Shown here piece after piece: positions 19,452-28,897 of a DNA stretch of 34,564 nucleotides. Origin of the DNA: Burkholderiaceae bacterium (GTDB taxonomy: Bacteria > Pseudomonadota > Gammaproteobacteria > Burkholderiales > Burkholderiaceae_F); assembly GCA_025055385.1 (NCBI GenBank), contig JANWXE010000100.1, forward strand, positions 1 to 34,564, read 5' to 3'. Position 1 is the first letter of the stretch, and each line of letters opens with the position of its first letter. The notes under the pieces are model-generated. The model searched no databases. It was not told the DNA's origin and saw only the letters and a program-made list of their open reading frames with translations. The position numbers and the translations under genes are program-made.

Positions 19452-19471
19452 GCGCCTACAGGCAGCAACGG

Positions 19472-22400
19472 ATGCGATTCCAATTTGGCCCGCGTAACAC
19501 TGCCGTGCCAGACCCGGCTACGGTGCCGGCGGCTTTGGATTATCCCCAGGCTGACGGTCCGGCGCGCGTGCCTGCACCGGCGCCGGCCCCGCTGCCGCCG
19601 ACCGGGCTGCAAGGGGGCCGCTGCTGTTCGATCGGCGCGACAGTGGGCGCGATGTTGCTGACGATGACCCTGTGGTCACTAGCCGCCGGGTGGCTGTATG
19701 CGCGCGTTGGTGTTGCGGCCACTGTGCTTACCACGGCGGCGGTGGCGCTCGCGCTGGGGCTGGCCATGTGGCGGGTGCTGATCCGCCCGGTGCGGGCGTT
19801 GACCGCGCGTGCTGAGGCGTTGGCGTTGCAGTATGCCGGCCAGCCGGTTCCGCGGCGCGCCGGCGAGTTGCCCTCGCTGGTGGCGGCGATCGATGCGATG
19901 ACCGCGGCGTTGCTGGCGCACTCAGAGCGGCTCAAACAGGCGCATTTGACCGAGCTGCAGAACAGCTTGGAATTGCAGCGGCAGTACGCGCTGATGCGCT
20001 TGCTGCGCGGGTTGGCGGAGGGGGCCAACGAATCGGCCTCGGTGCAGGAGACGCTGCGGCGTGCGCTGGTGGAGATCGGGGAATATCTGGACTGGCCGCT
20101 TGGGCATGCGGTGCTACTGGACGAAGAGGCAGCCGCCGCTGACCCCGCCGGCGGATTCTGGTTTCACCGCGACGCGCAGCGATTTGCCACGTTCATATCC
20201 GCGACCGAAGCGTGCCTGCGTGCCGGCGACGTGACACGTCCGCTGGGGGCAAGAGCGCTGGGTGCGCTGCCCGTTTGGGTGTCGGACTTGTCGCGGTTGG
20301 TGGATTGGGAGCGCGGGCCAGCGGCGGCCTGCTGCGGCCTGCAGACCGGTCTGGTGATCCCGGTGACGGCGCACGGGCACATCACTGCGTTCCTCGAGTA
20401 CTTCTGCGATCACCGCGTCGAGCCAACTGCTGAGATGCTCGAACTGGTGGAAGCGATCGGCGCCGAGCTGTCGCGGGTAGCTGAGCGGCACCGTGCGGAG
20501 CGCGCGCAGCGCAGCGCCGAACGCGAGCTGCGCCGGTTGGCGATGATCGCCTCACGCACTGAGAACAACGTGATGGTGGTCGACCCGCAAGGGCGGGTGC
20601 AGTGGGTCAACGACGCTTTCGTGCGGCACTCGGGATACACACTGGCTGAGGTGCGCGGGCAGTATGCGCATCAACTGCTCACCGGCGCAGACACCGATGC
20701 GGCGGCGCTGCAGACAATGGCGCGGGCCATCGCCGACGGCAGCCCCTGCACGGTCGAGCAAGTCGTGCTGTACGACCGCGCCGGCCGCCGCAGCGTGCAT
20801 CAGGTGGAGGGGCAGCCGCTGGCCGATGAGCAGGGGCGTTACTTCCAGTATGCGCTAATGTCGCTTGACATCACGCGACACGTACAGGACCAAGCGCAGC
20901 TGCGCGAGCGGGAAGCTTACTTTCGCGCCCTGTTTGAGGATTCACCGGTTCCGGCGGTCATTCAGGATGCCGAGTTCCGGATCGTGCGCGTCAATGCCGC
21001 CGGCGCGCGCCTCTTTGGCATGTCCGCCGAGACGTTGATCGGCAAAGATCCGCTAGAGCTGCTACACCCGGAGGACCGAGCCGCGGCGGTTGCGTTGCGG
21101 GGCCAGGTACCGTGGAATGCACAGGGGCAATTCCACTTTGAGCGCCGTCTGCTGCGTGCCGATGGCAGCATCGTGCACGCGCGCATCTACGCGGCTCGGA
21201 TCGTCAACGGCGGCGCAGCGCCATTCTTTGTCTCCGTGCTGGAAGACATCACCGACTTAAAGGCCAAGGAGCAGGCGCTGCGCGAGGCCAAGGAACAGAC
21301 GGAAGCCGCCAGCCGTGCCAAGTCGCAGTTCTTGGCGATGATGAGCCATGAGATCCGCACGCCGTTGAATGGCGTGCTCGGCATGACCGAACTGTTACTG
21401 CGCACGTCGTTGACCGAGCCACAGCGCCGCTACGCGCAGGCGGTCTATCGCTCTAGCGAAATGCTGCTTGCGCTGATCGACGACATCCTGGATTTTTCGC
21501 GCATCGAAGCCGGAGGCCTGCTGCTGCAATCGGTGCCGTTTGACCCACGCGTGTTAGTGACGGAACTGTGCGAGCTGTTCGCGCCAAGCGCGCATGCTAA
21601 GGGGCTGCAGTTACAACGCGTCATTGACGAGGCGGTGCCGGCGCAAGTGCGCGGCGATCCGCTGCGGCTGCGGCAGATTTTGACCAACCTGCTAGGCAAT
21701 GCGATCAAGTTCACCGAGCGCGGTGAGATCACAGTGCAGGTTGCGGCCCCATCCCCGGGGTGGTTGCGCTTTGCGGTGCGCGACACCGGCATTGGTGTGC
21801 CGCCGGAGCGCCTGCCGCAGCTGTTTTCACCGTTTACGCAGGTCGATCAGTCGATGGCCCGCCGCTACGGTGGCTCCGGGCTTGGGCTAGCGATCAGCAA
21901 ACAGTTGGTTGAGCTGATGGGCGGTTCCATCGCGGTCGACAGCCAGCCGGGAGCCGGTTCGGTGTTTTCCGTCGATTTGCCGTTGCCGCCGGCCACCGCG
22001 CTCGCGCTGCCGAGCTGCACTGAGCCGCAGGCCACACCCGGCGACGACACTGCGCCGACGGTCGACGCAATGGTGTTAGTGGTGGAAGACAACGCGGTGA
22101 ACCGCGAGCTAGCGGTGGCGATGCTGCAGCAGCTCGGCTGCCGCGTGCAGGTCGCCGAGGATGGACATGCGGCGTTAGACGCGCTGGCGCAGCGCCAGTT
22201 TGATTTGGTGTTGATGGATTGTCAGATGCCGGGGATGGATGGGTTTGAAGCGCTGCGCCGGTTGCGCGCGCACAGAGGGGGCGCCACGCCACCATCGGTG
22301 CCGGTGGTGGCGCTGACGGCAAACGCGCTGGCCGGGGATGCCGAGCGCTGCCACGCAGCGGGTTTCGACGATTACCTGGCGAAGCCGTTTCGCCTCGGGC

Positions 22401-22846
22401 AGCTGGCAGCTGTTCTGCGCCGGCACCTGTCGTCGACGTCTTCCTCCTGTTTTGCGCCGATGGAGGACGGCGCCGACACGACGGCGGTGCTGGATACGCG
22501 GGTGCTGGCACATATTCGCGCGATGCAAGAGCGCGGCGCGCCACGCCTGCTGCCTCGCCTGATCGACACCTACCTAAACAGTGCGACGGAGTTAATAGCG
22601 GCGGCCGAACGGGCGCTTGCCGAGGCGGACCTCGCGGGTCTGCGACAGTCGCTGCATACGCTGAAGTCTTCCAGTGCCAACGTCGGCGCGTCTGAACTGG
22701 CGCGACAGTGCGCCGCACTGGAGGCCTTCGCCCGAGCTGGAGAACTAGATGCCGTCAGGGCGCAATGGGCGGCAGCGCGACATGAGTTTCAGCGCGTGGC
22801 GCGCGCGTTACGGGCGCTGCCCGAGGCAAATGCCTTGGTACCGTGA
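19472..22846 (+). CDS. Hybrid sensor histidine kinase: 2 TM, HAMP, GAF, PAS-PAS, HisKA, HATPase_c, REC, Hpt (BarA-like architecture)
   Basis: 'MMSHEIRTPLNGVLGMTELLL' H-box; 'GIGVPPERLPQLFSPFTQVDQSMARRYGGSGLGLAISKQLVELMGG'; REC 'VVEDNAVNRELAVAML...LMDCQMPGMDG'; Hpt 'LHTLKSSSANVGASELA'. Start set at ATG 19472. Confidence 0.92.
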   Translation: MRFQFGPRNTAVPDPATVPAALDYPQADGPARVPAPAPAPLPPTGLQGGRCCSIGATVGAMLLTMTLWSLAAGWLYARVGVAATVLTTAAVALALGLAMWRVLIRPVRALTARAEALALQYAGQPVPRRAGELPSLVAAIDAMTAALLAHSERLKQAHLTELQNSLELQRQYALMRLLRGLAEGANESASVQETLRRALVEIGEYLDWPLGHAVLLDEEAAAADPAGGFWFHRDAQRFATFISATEACLRAGDVTRPLGARALGALPVWVSDLSRLVDWERGPAAACCGLQTGLVIPVTAHGHITAFLEYFCDHRVEPTAEMLELVEAIGAELSRVAERHRAERAQRSAERELRRLAMIASRTENNVMVVDPQGRVQWVNDAFVRHSGYTLAEVRGQYAHQLLTGADTDAAALQTMARAIADGSPCTVEQVVLYDRAGRRSVHQVEGQPLADEQGRYFQYALMSLDITRHVQDQAQLREREAYFRALFEDSPVPAVIQDAEFRIVRVNAAGARLFGMSAETLIGKDPLELLHPEDRAAAVALRGQVPWNAQGQFHFERRLLRADGSIVHARIYAARIVNGGAAPFFVSVLEDITDLKAKEQALREAKEQTEAASRAKSQFLAMMSHEIRTPLNGVLGMTELLLRTSLTEPQRRYAQAVYRSSEMLLALIDDILDFSRIEAGGLLLQSVPFDPRVLVTELCELFAPSAHAKGLQLQRVIDEAVPAQVRGDPLRLRQILTNLLGNAIKFTERGEITVQVAAPSPGWLRFAVRDTGIGVPPERLPQLFSPFTQVDQSMARRYGGSGLGLAISKQLVELMGGSIAVDSQPGAGSVFSVDLPLPPATALALPSCTEPQATPGDDTAPTVDAMVLVVEDNAVNRELAVAMLQQLGCRVQVAEDGHAALDALAQRQFDLVLMDCQMPGMDGFEALRRLRAHRGGATPPSVPVVALTANALAGDAERCHAAGFDDYLAKPFRLGQLAAVLRRHLSSTSSSCFAPMEDGADTTAVLDTRVLAHIRAMQERGAPRLLPRLIDTYLNSATELIAAAERALAEADLAGLRQSLHTLKSSSANVGASELARQCAALEAFARAGELDAVRAQWAAARHEFQRVARALRALPEANALVP

Positions 22847-22857
22847 AGGGTGAATCG

Positions 22858-25077
22858 ATGGGGCACGAAGATGCAGTGGGCCGGCACTTGACGGCAACAG
22901 TAAGCGCGCCGCTGCACCCGCCAAGCACCGCCCGGGTGCTGCTGGTCGATGACGACGGAGTGGCGCGGCTGCTGACAGCCTCCGCACTTGCCGAGCGCGG
23001 CTTCATGGTGATCGAAGCGGCCAGCGGGGAGGCCGCATTGGCCTTGTTTGCCAGCGAGCGGCCCGACATCGTCGTGCTCGATGCCCTGATGCCGGAAATG
23101 GACGGCTTTACGACTTGCGAACGCCTGCGCCGGATGCGCGGCGGCGAGCATGTACCGGTGCTGATGCTTACCGGGCTAGACGACGACCGTTCGATCGCGC
23201 GCGCGTACGAGGCTGGCGCCACCGACTTCTTTGTCAAGAGCAACAATCATTGGACCCTGCTGGCGGAGCGGCTGCGTTACCTGCTGCGAGCGGCACGGCT
23301 GCGCGCGGAATTGGCCGCCAGCCAGGCGAAGCTGGCCAAGGCGCAGCGCATCGCGCGTCTAGGCAGCTGGCAGTGGGACCCGCAGGCGCATTGGGTGATG
23401 CTATCCGACGAGTGCTGCGCGATTGCCGGGCTGCCGCCGCATCCGCACGGCGTGGATGAGCAGTTCGTTTGGAGCCGCGTGCTAGAGGAGGACCGCACGC
23501 GACTGGCGGCGTTGTTCCGCGAGGCCCTGCTGACGCGGGGCCCGCTTGCAGTCGAGTGCCGGCTGCTGCGAAGCGACGGGCAGCTGCGAACCGTGCACGT
23601 CGAAGCGGAACTGGACTTTGACGACCACGGCCGCGTACGCGCGGTGGAGGGGGTGCTGCAGGACATCACGGAACGGCGGCAGGCCGAGGATCAGATCCGG
23701 CACCTGGCAAACTTCGATAGCCTGACCGGGTTGCCGAACCGCCGATTCTTTCGCGAACAGCTGGCGGCCAGCTTGGAGCAGGCGCGCGCCAACGGCAGCC
23801 TGGTTGCTGTGCTGTTCATCGACATCGACCGCTTCAAGCAGGCCAACGACACGCTCGGTCATGATGTCGGCGATGCGGTGCTGCGGGAAATTGCACAGCG
23901 GCTGCACCAGACGGTGCGCGGCCGTGACTTGGTGGCCCGTGGTGGTCCTGTCGAGGCCGGTGCCGCGCGCAGCGTGGCGCGGCTGGGCGGCGACGAGTTC
24001 ATCGTGCTGCTGTCCGATCTAGCCTCACCGCTGGACGTCGAGCCGGTCGTGGTCCGCCTGCTGGAGGCGATCCGCCGACCGCTGCTGATCAACGGCACTG
24101 AGCTGTTCGTGACTGCCTCGATCGGGGTGGCGCTGGCGCCGGCTCACGGTGAGGACGTCGACACCCTGGTGCGAAAAGCGGACATCGCCATGTATGCTGT
24201 CAAAGACGCTGGCCGCGACGGTTGGCAGATCTTTGATGATGCGATGAATGCAGCCACCGCGCAGCGCTGGCGGCTAGAGACAGCGTTGCACCGAGCGCTG
24301 GAGCGCGGCGAGTTGGTGTTGCACTACCAGCCGAAGGTAGACGCGCTCACCGGCGCCATCATTGGTGCCGAGGCACTGATGCGTTGGCAGCGCGATGGCG
24401 AGCTGGTGCCGCCGGCGCAGTTCATCGCGGTGGCGGAGGAGTCGGGCCAGATCGTGCCGATCACGGAATGGGCGATCGACACGGTTTGCCGACAGGTACT
24501 GACCTGGCGCGAAGCTGGCGTAAGCGCGGTGCCGGTCGCAATTAACATTTCTAGCCGCCACCTGCAGCGCGGCCACCTCATTGAGCCGGTCAGACGGGCG
24601 CTGGCTGCCACGGGGCTGCCTGCGCGCCTGCTCGAACTGGAGCTGACCGAGACGGTGTTGATGCAAAACATCGAGGCGGCGCTACCGCTGCTGCAGGCGC
24701 TTAAGCGGTTGGGGGTTTCAATTGCGATCGACGATTTCGGCACGGGCTACTCATCGCTCGCCTACCTGAAGCGGCTGCCGATCGACGCGTTGAAGATCGA
24801 CCGTTCGTTTGTGCGTGAGCTGGAGACAAGCGACGACGATGCAGCGATCGTCGCTGCCATTATTGCGCTGGCGCGTAGCCTGAAGCTGCAGGTGGTGGCC
24901 GAAGGCGTGGAAACGCGCGGCCAAATGGCGCGCCTGGCGGCGCAGGGCTGCACGCAGATGCAGGGCTGGCTGTTTGCGCCGGCCGTCGATGGCGACACGT
25001 TCCTCGACCTGCTGCGCGCGCGCGCCCGCGGCAGCGACTGGCGCCTGCTAGCGGCGGCACGTGAGGAGGCGGCATGA
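22858..25077 (+). CDS. REC-PAS-GGDEF-EAL protein (c-di-GMP turnover)
   Basis: REC 'VLLVDDDGVARLL...VVLDALMPEMDG'; 'RLGGDEFIVLL'; EAL motifs 'GAEALMRW', 'INISSRHL', 'ELTETVLM', 'IDDFGTGYSSLAYLKRLPIDALKIDRSFV', 'VVAEGVET'. ATG 22858 preferred over GTG 22843. Confidence 0.94.
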   Translation: MGHEDAVGRHLTATVSAPLHPPSTARVLLVDDDGVARLLTASALAERGFMVIEAASGEAALALFASERPDIVVLDALMPEMDGFTTCERLRRMRGGEHVPVLMLTGLDDDRSIARAYEAGATDFFVKSNNHWTLLAERLRYLLRAARLRAELAASQAKLAKAQRIARLGSWQWDPQAHWVMLSDECCAIAGLPPHPHGVDEQFVWSRVLEEDRTRLAALFREALLTRGPLAVECRLLRSDGQLRTVHVEAELDFDDHGRVRAVEGVLQDITERRQAEDQIRHLANFDSLTGLPNRRFFREQLAASLEQARANGSLVAVLFIDIDRFKQANDTLGHDVGDAVLREIAQRLHQTVRGRDLVARGGPVEAGAARSVARLGGDEFIVLLSDLASPLDVEPVVVRLLEAIRRPLLINGTELFVTASIGVALAPAHGEDVDTLVRKADIAMYAVKDAGRDGWQIFDDAMNAATAQRWRLETALHRALERGELVLHYQPKVDALTGAIIGAEALMRWQRDGELVPPAQFIAVAEESGQIVPITEWAIDTVCRQVLTWREAGVSAVPVAINISSRHLQRGHLIEPVRRALAATGLPARLLELELTETVLMQNIEAALPLLQALKRLGVSIAIDDFGTGYSSLAYLKRLPIDALKIDRSFVRELETSDDDAAIVAAIIALARSLKLQVVAEGVETRGQMARLAAQGCTQMQGWLFAPAVDGDTFLDLLRARARGSDWRLLAAAREEAA

Positions 25078-26870
25078 ACGACGCAAGTGGCGTGCGGGCA
25101 GCGCAGGCAGAGCTCGTACGCCGCGTGCTCAAAACGTTGGCTGAGCGGCGCGTCATTCCGACGCCGCAAAGCTTCGCCGAAGTGTATGAGGAATTGAGCG
25201 GGGCGCGTGGCGCTGGCGGCACACCGGCGGCGGTGCTGCGCGAAGTCCTGCGCGACCTGGTACGGGCGCAGCGCTTAACAGCTGCCGAGGCGCAACTTGC
25301 GCATCAGCATGCGCAAGCTTACGACTGGCATGCGGTTAGCGAAGTGCTGCAGCAAGCGCTTGCCCGACGGCCGGGTGCCGTGGCGGCCAACTGGCCGCAG
25401 ATGACGCTGGCGTTGCTGCGCGGTGCCGATCAGCTACATGCGCATTGGACACGCGCGCGCAAGCTGGAGGCGGTGGCGCGCGTGGTAGAAACATCCGCTG
25501 AGCAGCCGGAGGTGGCCTTGGAGCGGCTCACCCGGCTGCTTGAATCCTGGGGCCCAGCGCTCGCGCCGCTGCCGGGGCGGGAAGAGCCCGCGCCTGCCGA
25601 GCCAGCCGGACCGGCTGCGCCGGCAGGGCGCTATGTGCCGGATCCGGCGCTGGAGGCGCGGGCCGTTGCCGCCGAAGCGCGCGCGGGCGTTTATCGGCAA
25701 CTTGCGCAACGGGCACTGGACTTGCTTGCTGACAGCTGCGGCGAAGGCAGCGCCGTGGCAGTACGCCTGCGCGACTATGCGCGCGAGCTGCAGCGCGGCC
25801 TGGATACTGACCGCGTGCTGCCACGCTTCGTCGATGCGGTGCGCGACTTAGACCGCCAGCTTGAGGAGCAGCGTCGGGTGCGCGAAAGCCTGCTGCGGCT
25901 GCTGGCGCTGCTGACCGAGAACATCAACACGCTGGCGCCGGAGGAGACCTGGTTAGCGGGCCAGCTGGAGCCGATCCGCGCGCTGCTGCGGGGGCCGCTG
26001 TCCTCACATGGCCTGGCGCGTGCTGAATCGGATCTGGCGGCGATCATCGCGCGGCAGGGGCAAGCACGGCGTGGCCTGGCGGAAACGAAAGTGGCGATCA
26101 AAGAACTGCTGGCGACACTCATCGAGCGCATTGGTACGATGGGCGTGTCCACAGGCCGCTTCTATGATCAAGTGGGCGGTTATCAACGCAAACTAGCCGA
26201 TGCAGACGGACCAGCGGCCCTGGCAGCGATCATCGAGGGATTGCTGGCCGACACGCAAGCGATGCGCAGCGAAATCGCCAGCTCGCGCGCGCAGCTGGCT
26301 GCAGCCAAACAGAAAGTCGAGATCTATCAGGCGCGCGTGCGCGAACTGGAACGCGAACTCAGCCAGGTGGCTGCGCTCGTGCAGAAGGACCCGCTGACCC
26401 AGGCGTTGAACCGGCGCGGTTTCGAAGAAGCGTTCCGTGTCGAGACCGCGCGCGCGACGCGCTATGAGGCGCCTCTGGTGCTGGCGCTGCTTGACCTTGA
26501 CAACTTCAAGAAGCTAAACGACTCGCTGGGGCATGTGGCCGGTGACCGCGCGCTGGTGCATTTTGCGCAGACGCTACAGGCAAGCTTACGGCCCACGGAT
26601 CTGATCGCCCGCCTCGGCGGTGAGGAGTTTGCCGTGTTGCTGCCGGCTACCGATGTGCGGGAAGCTCGGCAGGCCATCGAGCGTGTGCGGGAACAGCTTG
26701 CGCGCAGCCCGCTGCCGCTGGAGGGGCAAGAGGCCCGCTTGAGCTTTTCGGCGGGCGTGGCCGCCTGGCGGCGCGACGAGCCCCTGGAGGACTTGCTCAA
26801 CCGCGCTGACCGCGCGCTATATACCGCTAAAGGCGCCGGCAAAGACCGGGTGGAGCTGGCCGCTGACTGA
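25074..26870 (+). CDS. GGDEF diguanylate cyclase with long helical N-terminal region
   Basis: 'KDPLTQALNRRGFEEAF...RPTDLIARLGGEEFAVLLPATD': GGEEF active site and RxxD I-site 5 residues upstream; ATGA overlap with the upstream gene. Confidence 0.94.
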   Translation: MNDASGVRAAQAELVRRVLKTLAERRVIPTPQSFAEVYEELSGARGAGGTPAAVLREVLRDLVRAQRLTAAEAQLAHQHAQAYDWHAVSEVLQQALARRPGAVAANWPQMTLALLRGADQLHAHWTRARKLEAVARVVETSAEQPEVALERLTRLLESWGPALAPLPGREEPAPAEPAGPAAPAGRYVPDPALEARAVAAEARAGVYRQLAQRALDLLADSCGEGSAVAVRLRDYARELQRGLDTDRVLPRFVDAVRDLDRQLEEQRRVRESLLRLLALLTENINTLAPEETWLAGQLEPIRALLRGPLSSHGLARAESDLAAIIARQGQARRGLAETKVAIKELLATLIERIGTMGVSTGRFYDQVGGYQRKLADADGPAALAAIIEGLLADTQAMRSEIASSRAQLAAAKQKVEIYQARVRELERELSQVAALVQKDPLTQALNRRGFEEAFRVETARATRYEAPLVLALLDLDNFKKLNDSLGHVAGDRALVHFAQTLQASLRPTDLIARLGGEEFAVLLPATDVREARQAIERVREQLARSPLPLEGQEARLSFSAGVAAWRRDEPLEDLLNRADRALYTAKGAGKDRVELAAD

Positions 26871-26891
26871 GGCGGCCAGGGTGCGTGCGCC

Positions 26892-27530
26892 TTACTCGAC
26901 CAGCCCGTGCTTGATCGCGTAGTGGGTGAGCTCGGCGTTGTTGCTCATGCCCATTTTTTCCAAGATGCGGGCACGGTAGACGCTAACCGTTTTGGGGCTG
27001 AGCGCCAGCTCGGCTGCAATCTCAGACAGCCGCTTGCCGGAGGCGATCAGCCGTAGGGTTTGGAATTCGCGGTCCGACAAGCGTTCATGCAGCGGAACCT
27101 CTTGCGGCGCGTGCAGGTTTTCAATGAGCGCCTGCGCGATTTCCGGCGTGACATATTTGCGGCCGGCGATGACCTGGCTGACTGCTTCCAGCAGCTTCTC
27201 CGGCGCGCTCGCTTTATTTAGATAGCCGGCCGCACCTGCCCGGAACGCGCGCACGGCATACTGATCCTCCGGGTACATGCTGACGACCAGCACCTTCAGC
27301 TGCGGCATTTCGTCTCGCAGCGTTTTCAGAATTTCGATGCCATTTTTGCCCGGCAGGCCGATGTCCATCACCAACAGCTCGGCGTCCGGATGCTGGCGCA
27401 AAGCGGCTCGCAGCTGACCGTAGTCACCGGCTTCCGCGGCGACCTCAATCTGCGGGTGTTCGGCAACGATTTGCACGATGCCGCGGCGGACAATCGGATG
27501 GTCATCCACAACAATGGTTTTCACCGGCAT
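26892..27530 (-). CDS. NarL/FixJ-family response regulator (REC + LuxR HTH)
   Basis: 'TIVVDDHPIVRRGIVQIV...LVMDIGLPGKNG' receiver; 'LSDREFQTLRLIASGKRLSEIAAELALSPKTVSVYRARILEKMGMSNNAELTHYAI' HTH. Confidence 0.95.
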   Translation of the reverse strand: MPVKTIVVDDHPIVRRGIVQIVAEHPQIEVAAEAGDYGQLRAALRQHPDAELLVMDIGLPGKNGIEILKTLRDEMPQLKVLVVSMYPEDQYAVRAFRAGAAGYLNKASAPEKLLEAVSQVIAGRKYVTPEIAQALIENLHAPQEVPLHERLSDREFQTLRLIASGKRLSEIAAELALSPKTVSVYRARILEKMGMSNNAELTHYAIKHGLVE

Positions 27531-27550
27531 GGCAGTGGCTTGCGATGGCG

Positions 27551-28720
27551 TTAAGTCTCTGAGGACTCCATTTTCGGCGCGCTGGCGACCGTCGAGGGCA
27601 GGCCGTCCTGCGGTGCCGCTGGCGTGCCGATCGGAATTGAGAACATCACGGTGGTGCCACGCCCTGGGGCGCTGTTAACCTCGGCCCAGCCGCCAAAACC
27701 GGCGGCCCGCTCGATGAGCCCGCGAACGCCAAAGCCGGGGACATTGTGCACGCCGGCGGGGTCGAAACCAACGCCATCGTCGGCCACCTCGAGGGACACT
27801 TCGTCGGCGGCCGCGAACAGGTGCACCGATACCCGCTTGGCTTGCGCGTGCTTCGCAACGTTGGCTAACGCCTCCTGCGCGGCGCGGTACAACGCGGTGG
27901 CGCGCTCCGCTGGCAGGTCGATCTCTTCGCGGTTGGTTTCAAATGAGACCGCGACACCGGTGCGGGTGCGGAAACCCTGGATCAGCCACTCCAAGGCGGG
28001 CACCAGGCCGGCGTCGAGCACCGGGGGCCGCAGGTTATGCTGTATGCGGTCGGCCGCCGCCACTGCCTGTGCCAGCAGTTCCTGCATCGCGTTAATGTGG
28101 GGCGCTGCTGCTGAGCGGTTTTCCAGCACGCGGGTCAGGCGCGCCAATTCGAATTTCAGCGCGGTCAGTGTGCTGCCAATGTCGTCGTGAATTTCCCGTG
28201 CCACGCGCCGCCGTTCTTCCTCTTTGACGCGCTCCAGGTGCTGGGTCAGTTCGCGCAGGCGCGCCTCGCTGGCGGCGAGCGCTTGCGCCTGCCGCCGTGC
28301 GTTGCGGCGCACCTCCGCTGCCTGCAGACTGCGCCGCAGCGCAGGCGCTAGACGAAACATGCGCGCCTTTAAGATGAAGTCGTCGGCGCCGGCGTGCAGC
28401 ACCGCCACGGCCAGGTCCTCGGCCATCTCACCGGAGAGGACCAGCACGGGCAGATCCTCGTCATAGCTTTTGGCGACCTTTAACGCGGCAAACGAGTCGA
28501 AGCGGGGCAGATTGTGGTCCGTGACCACGGCGTCGATGCGGCCGCCTGCAAAGGCCTGCCGCATACCCGCTTCGTCCTCAACGCGCTGCGCGCGCACACG
28601 CAACCCGGTGAGGGCTTGATCGCGGCTAAGAATCGCCAGCAGCAACTCGTAGTCAAGTTCAGAGTCCTCGACCACCAGCAGCTGAATCGTATTCGGCATC
28701 GTCGGGGTGGCGTTGGGCAT
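27551..28720 (-). CDS. Cytoplasmic REC-histidine kinase (HisKA_3/NarX-like dimerisation)
   Basis: 'LLVVEDSELDYELLLAIL...VVTDHNLPRFD' receiver; 'RRVAREIHDDIGSTLTALKFELARL' HisKA_3; 'RAAQEALANVAKHAQA'; 'DDGVGFDPAGVHNVPGFGVRGLIERAAGFGG'. Confidence 0.93.
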   Translation of the reverse strand: MPNATPTMPNTIQLLVVEDSELDYELLLAILSRDQALTGLRVRAQRVEDEAGMRQAFAGGRIDAVVTDHNLPRFDSFAALKVAKSYDEDLPVLVLSGEMAEDLAVAVLHAGADDFILKARMFRLAPALRRSLQAAEVRRNARRQAQALAASEARLRELTQHLERVKEEERRRVAREIHDDIGSTLTALKFELARLTRVLENRSAAAPHINAMQELLAQAVAAADRIQHNLRPPVLDAGLVPALEWLIQGFRTRTGVAVSFETNREEIDLPAERATALYRAAQEALANVAKHAQAKRVSVHLFAAADEVSLEVADDGVGFDPAGVHNVPGFGVRGLIERAAGFGGWAEVNSAPGRGTTVMFSIPIGTPAAPQDGLPSTVASAPKMESSET

Positions 28721-28883
28721 CAGCAAATTTCCGTGCGACGGCCGCGATTGTCTCCGATTTTTACCAACGGGACCGTCGGTTGGGCCGGGCGCTGTCCCCA
28801 GCGCACGGGATTGGTTTCGATTCGGTCCGCTTATCGCCGCTTCGCCGCACGGCCCTTGCCGACAAACTGATGAGGAGCTCAGC

Positions 28884-28897
28884 CTGACCTACGTCAG
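28884..28897 (+). promoter_or_regulatory. Hairpin abutting the cheZ-like start codon, between a Shine-Dalgarno sequence and the ATG
   Basis: CTGAC-CTAC-GTCAG ends at 28897, immediately before ATG 28898. GAGGAG at 28872-28877 is 20 nt from the ATG; removing the 14-nt hairpin leaves 6 nt. Confidence 0.45.

Noticed and set aside
19247-19471. N-terminal extension of the hybrid kinase ORF
   Set aside because: Upstream 75 residues overlap the divergent kinase and look non-coding; ATG 19472 gives a sensible start ahead of the TM segments.
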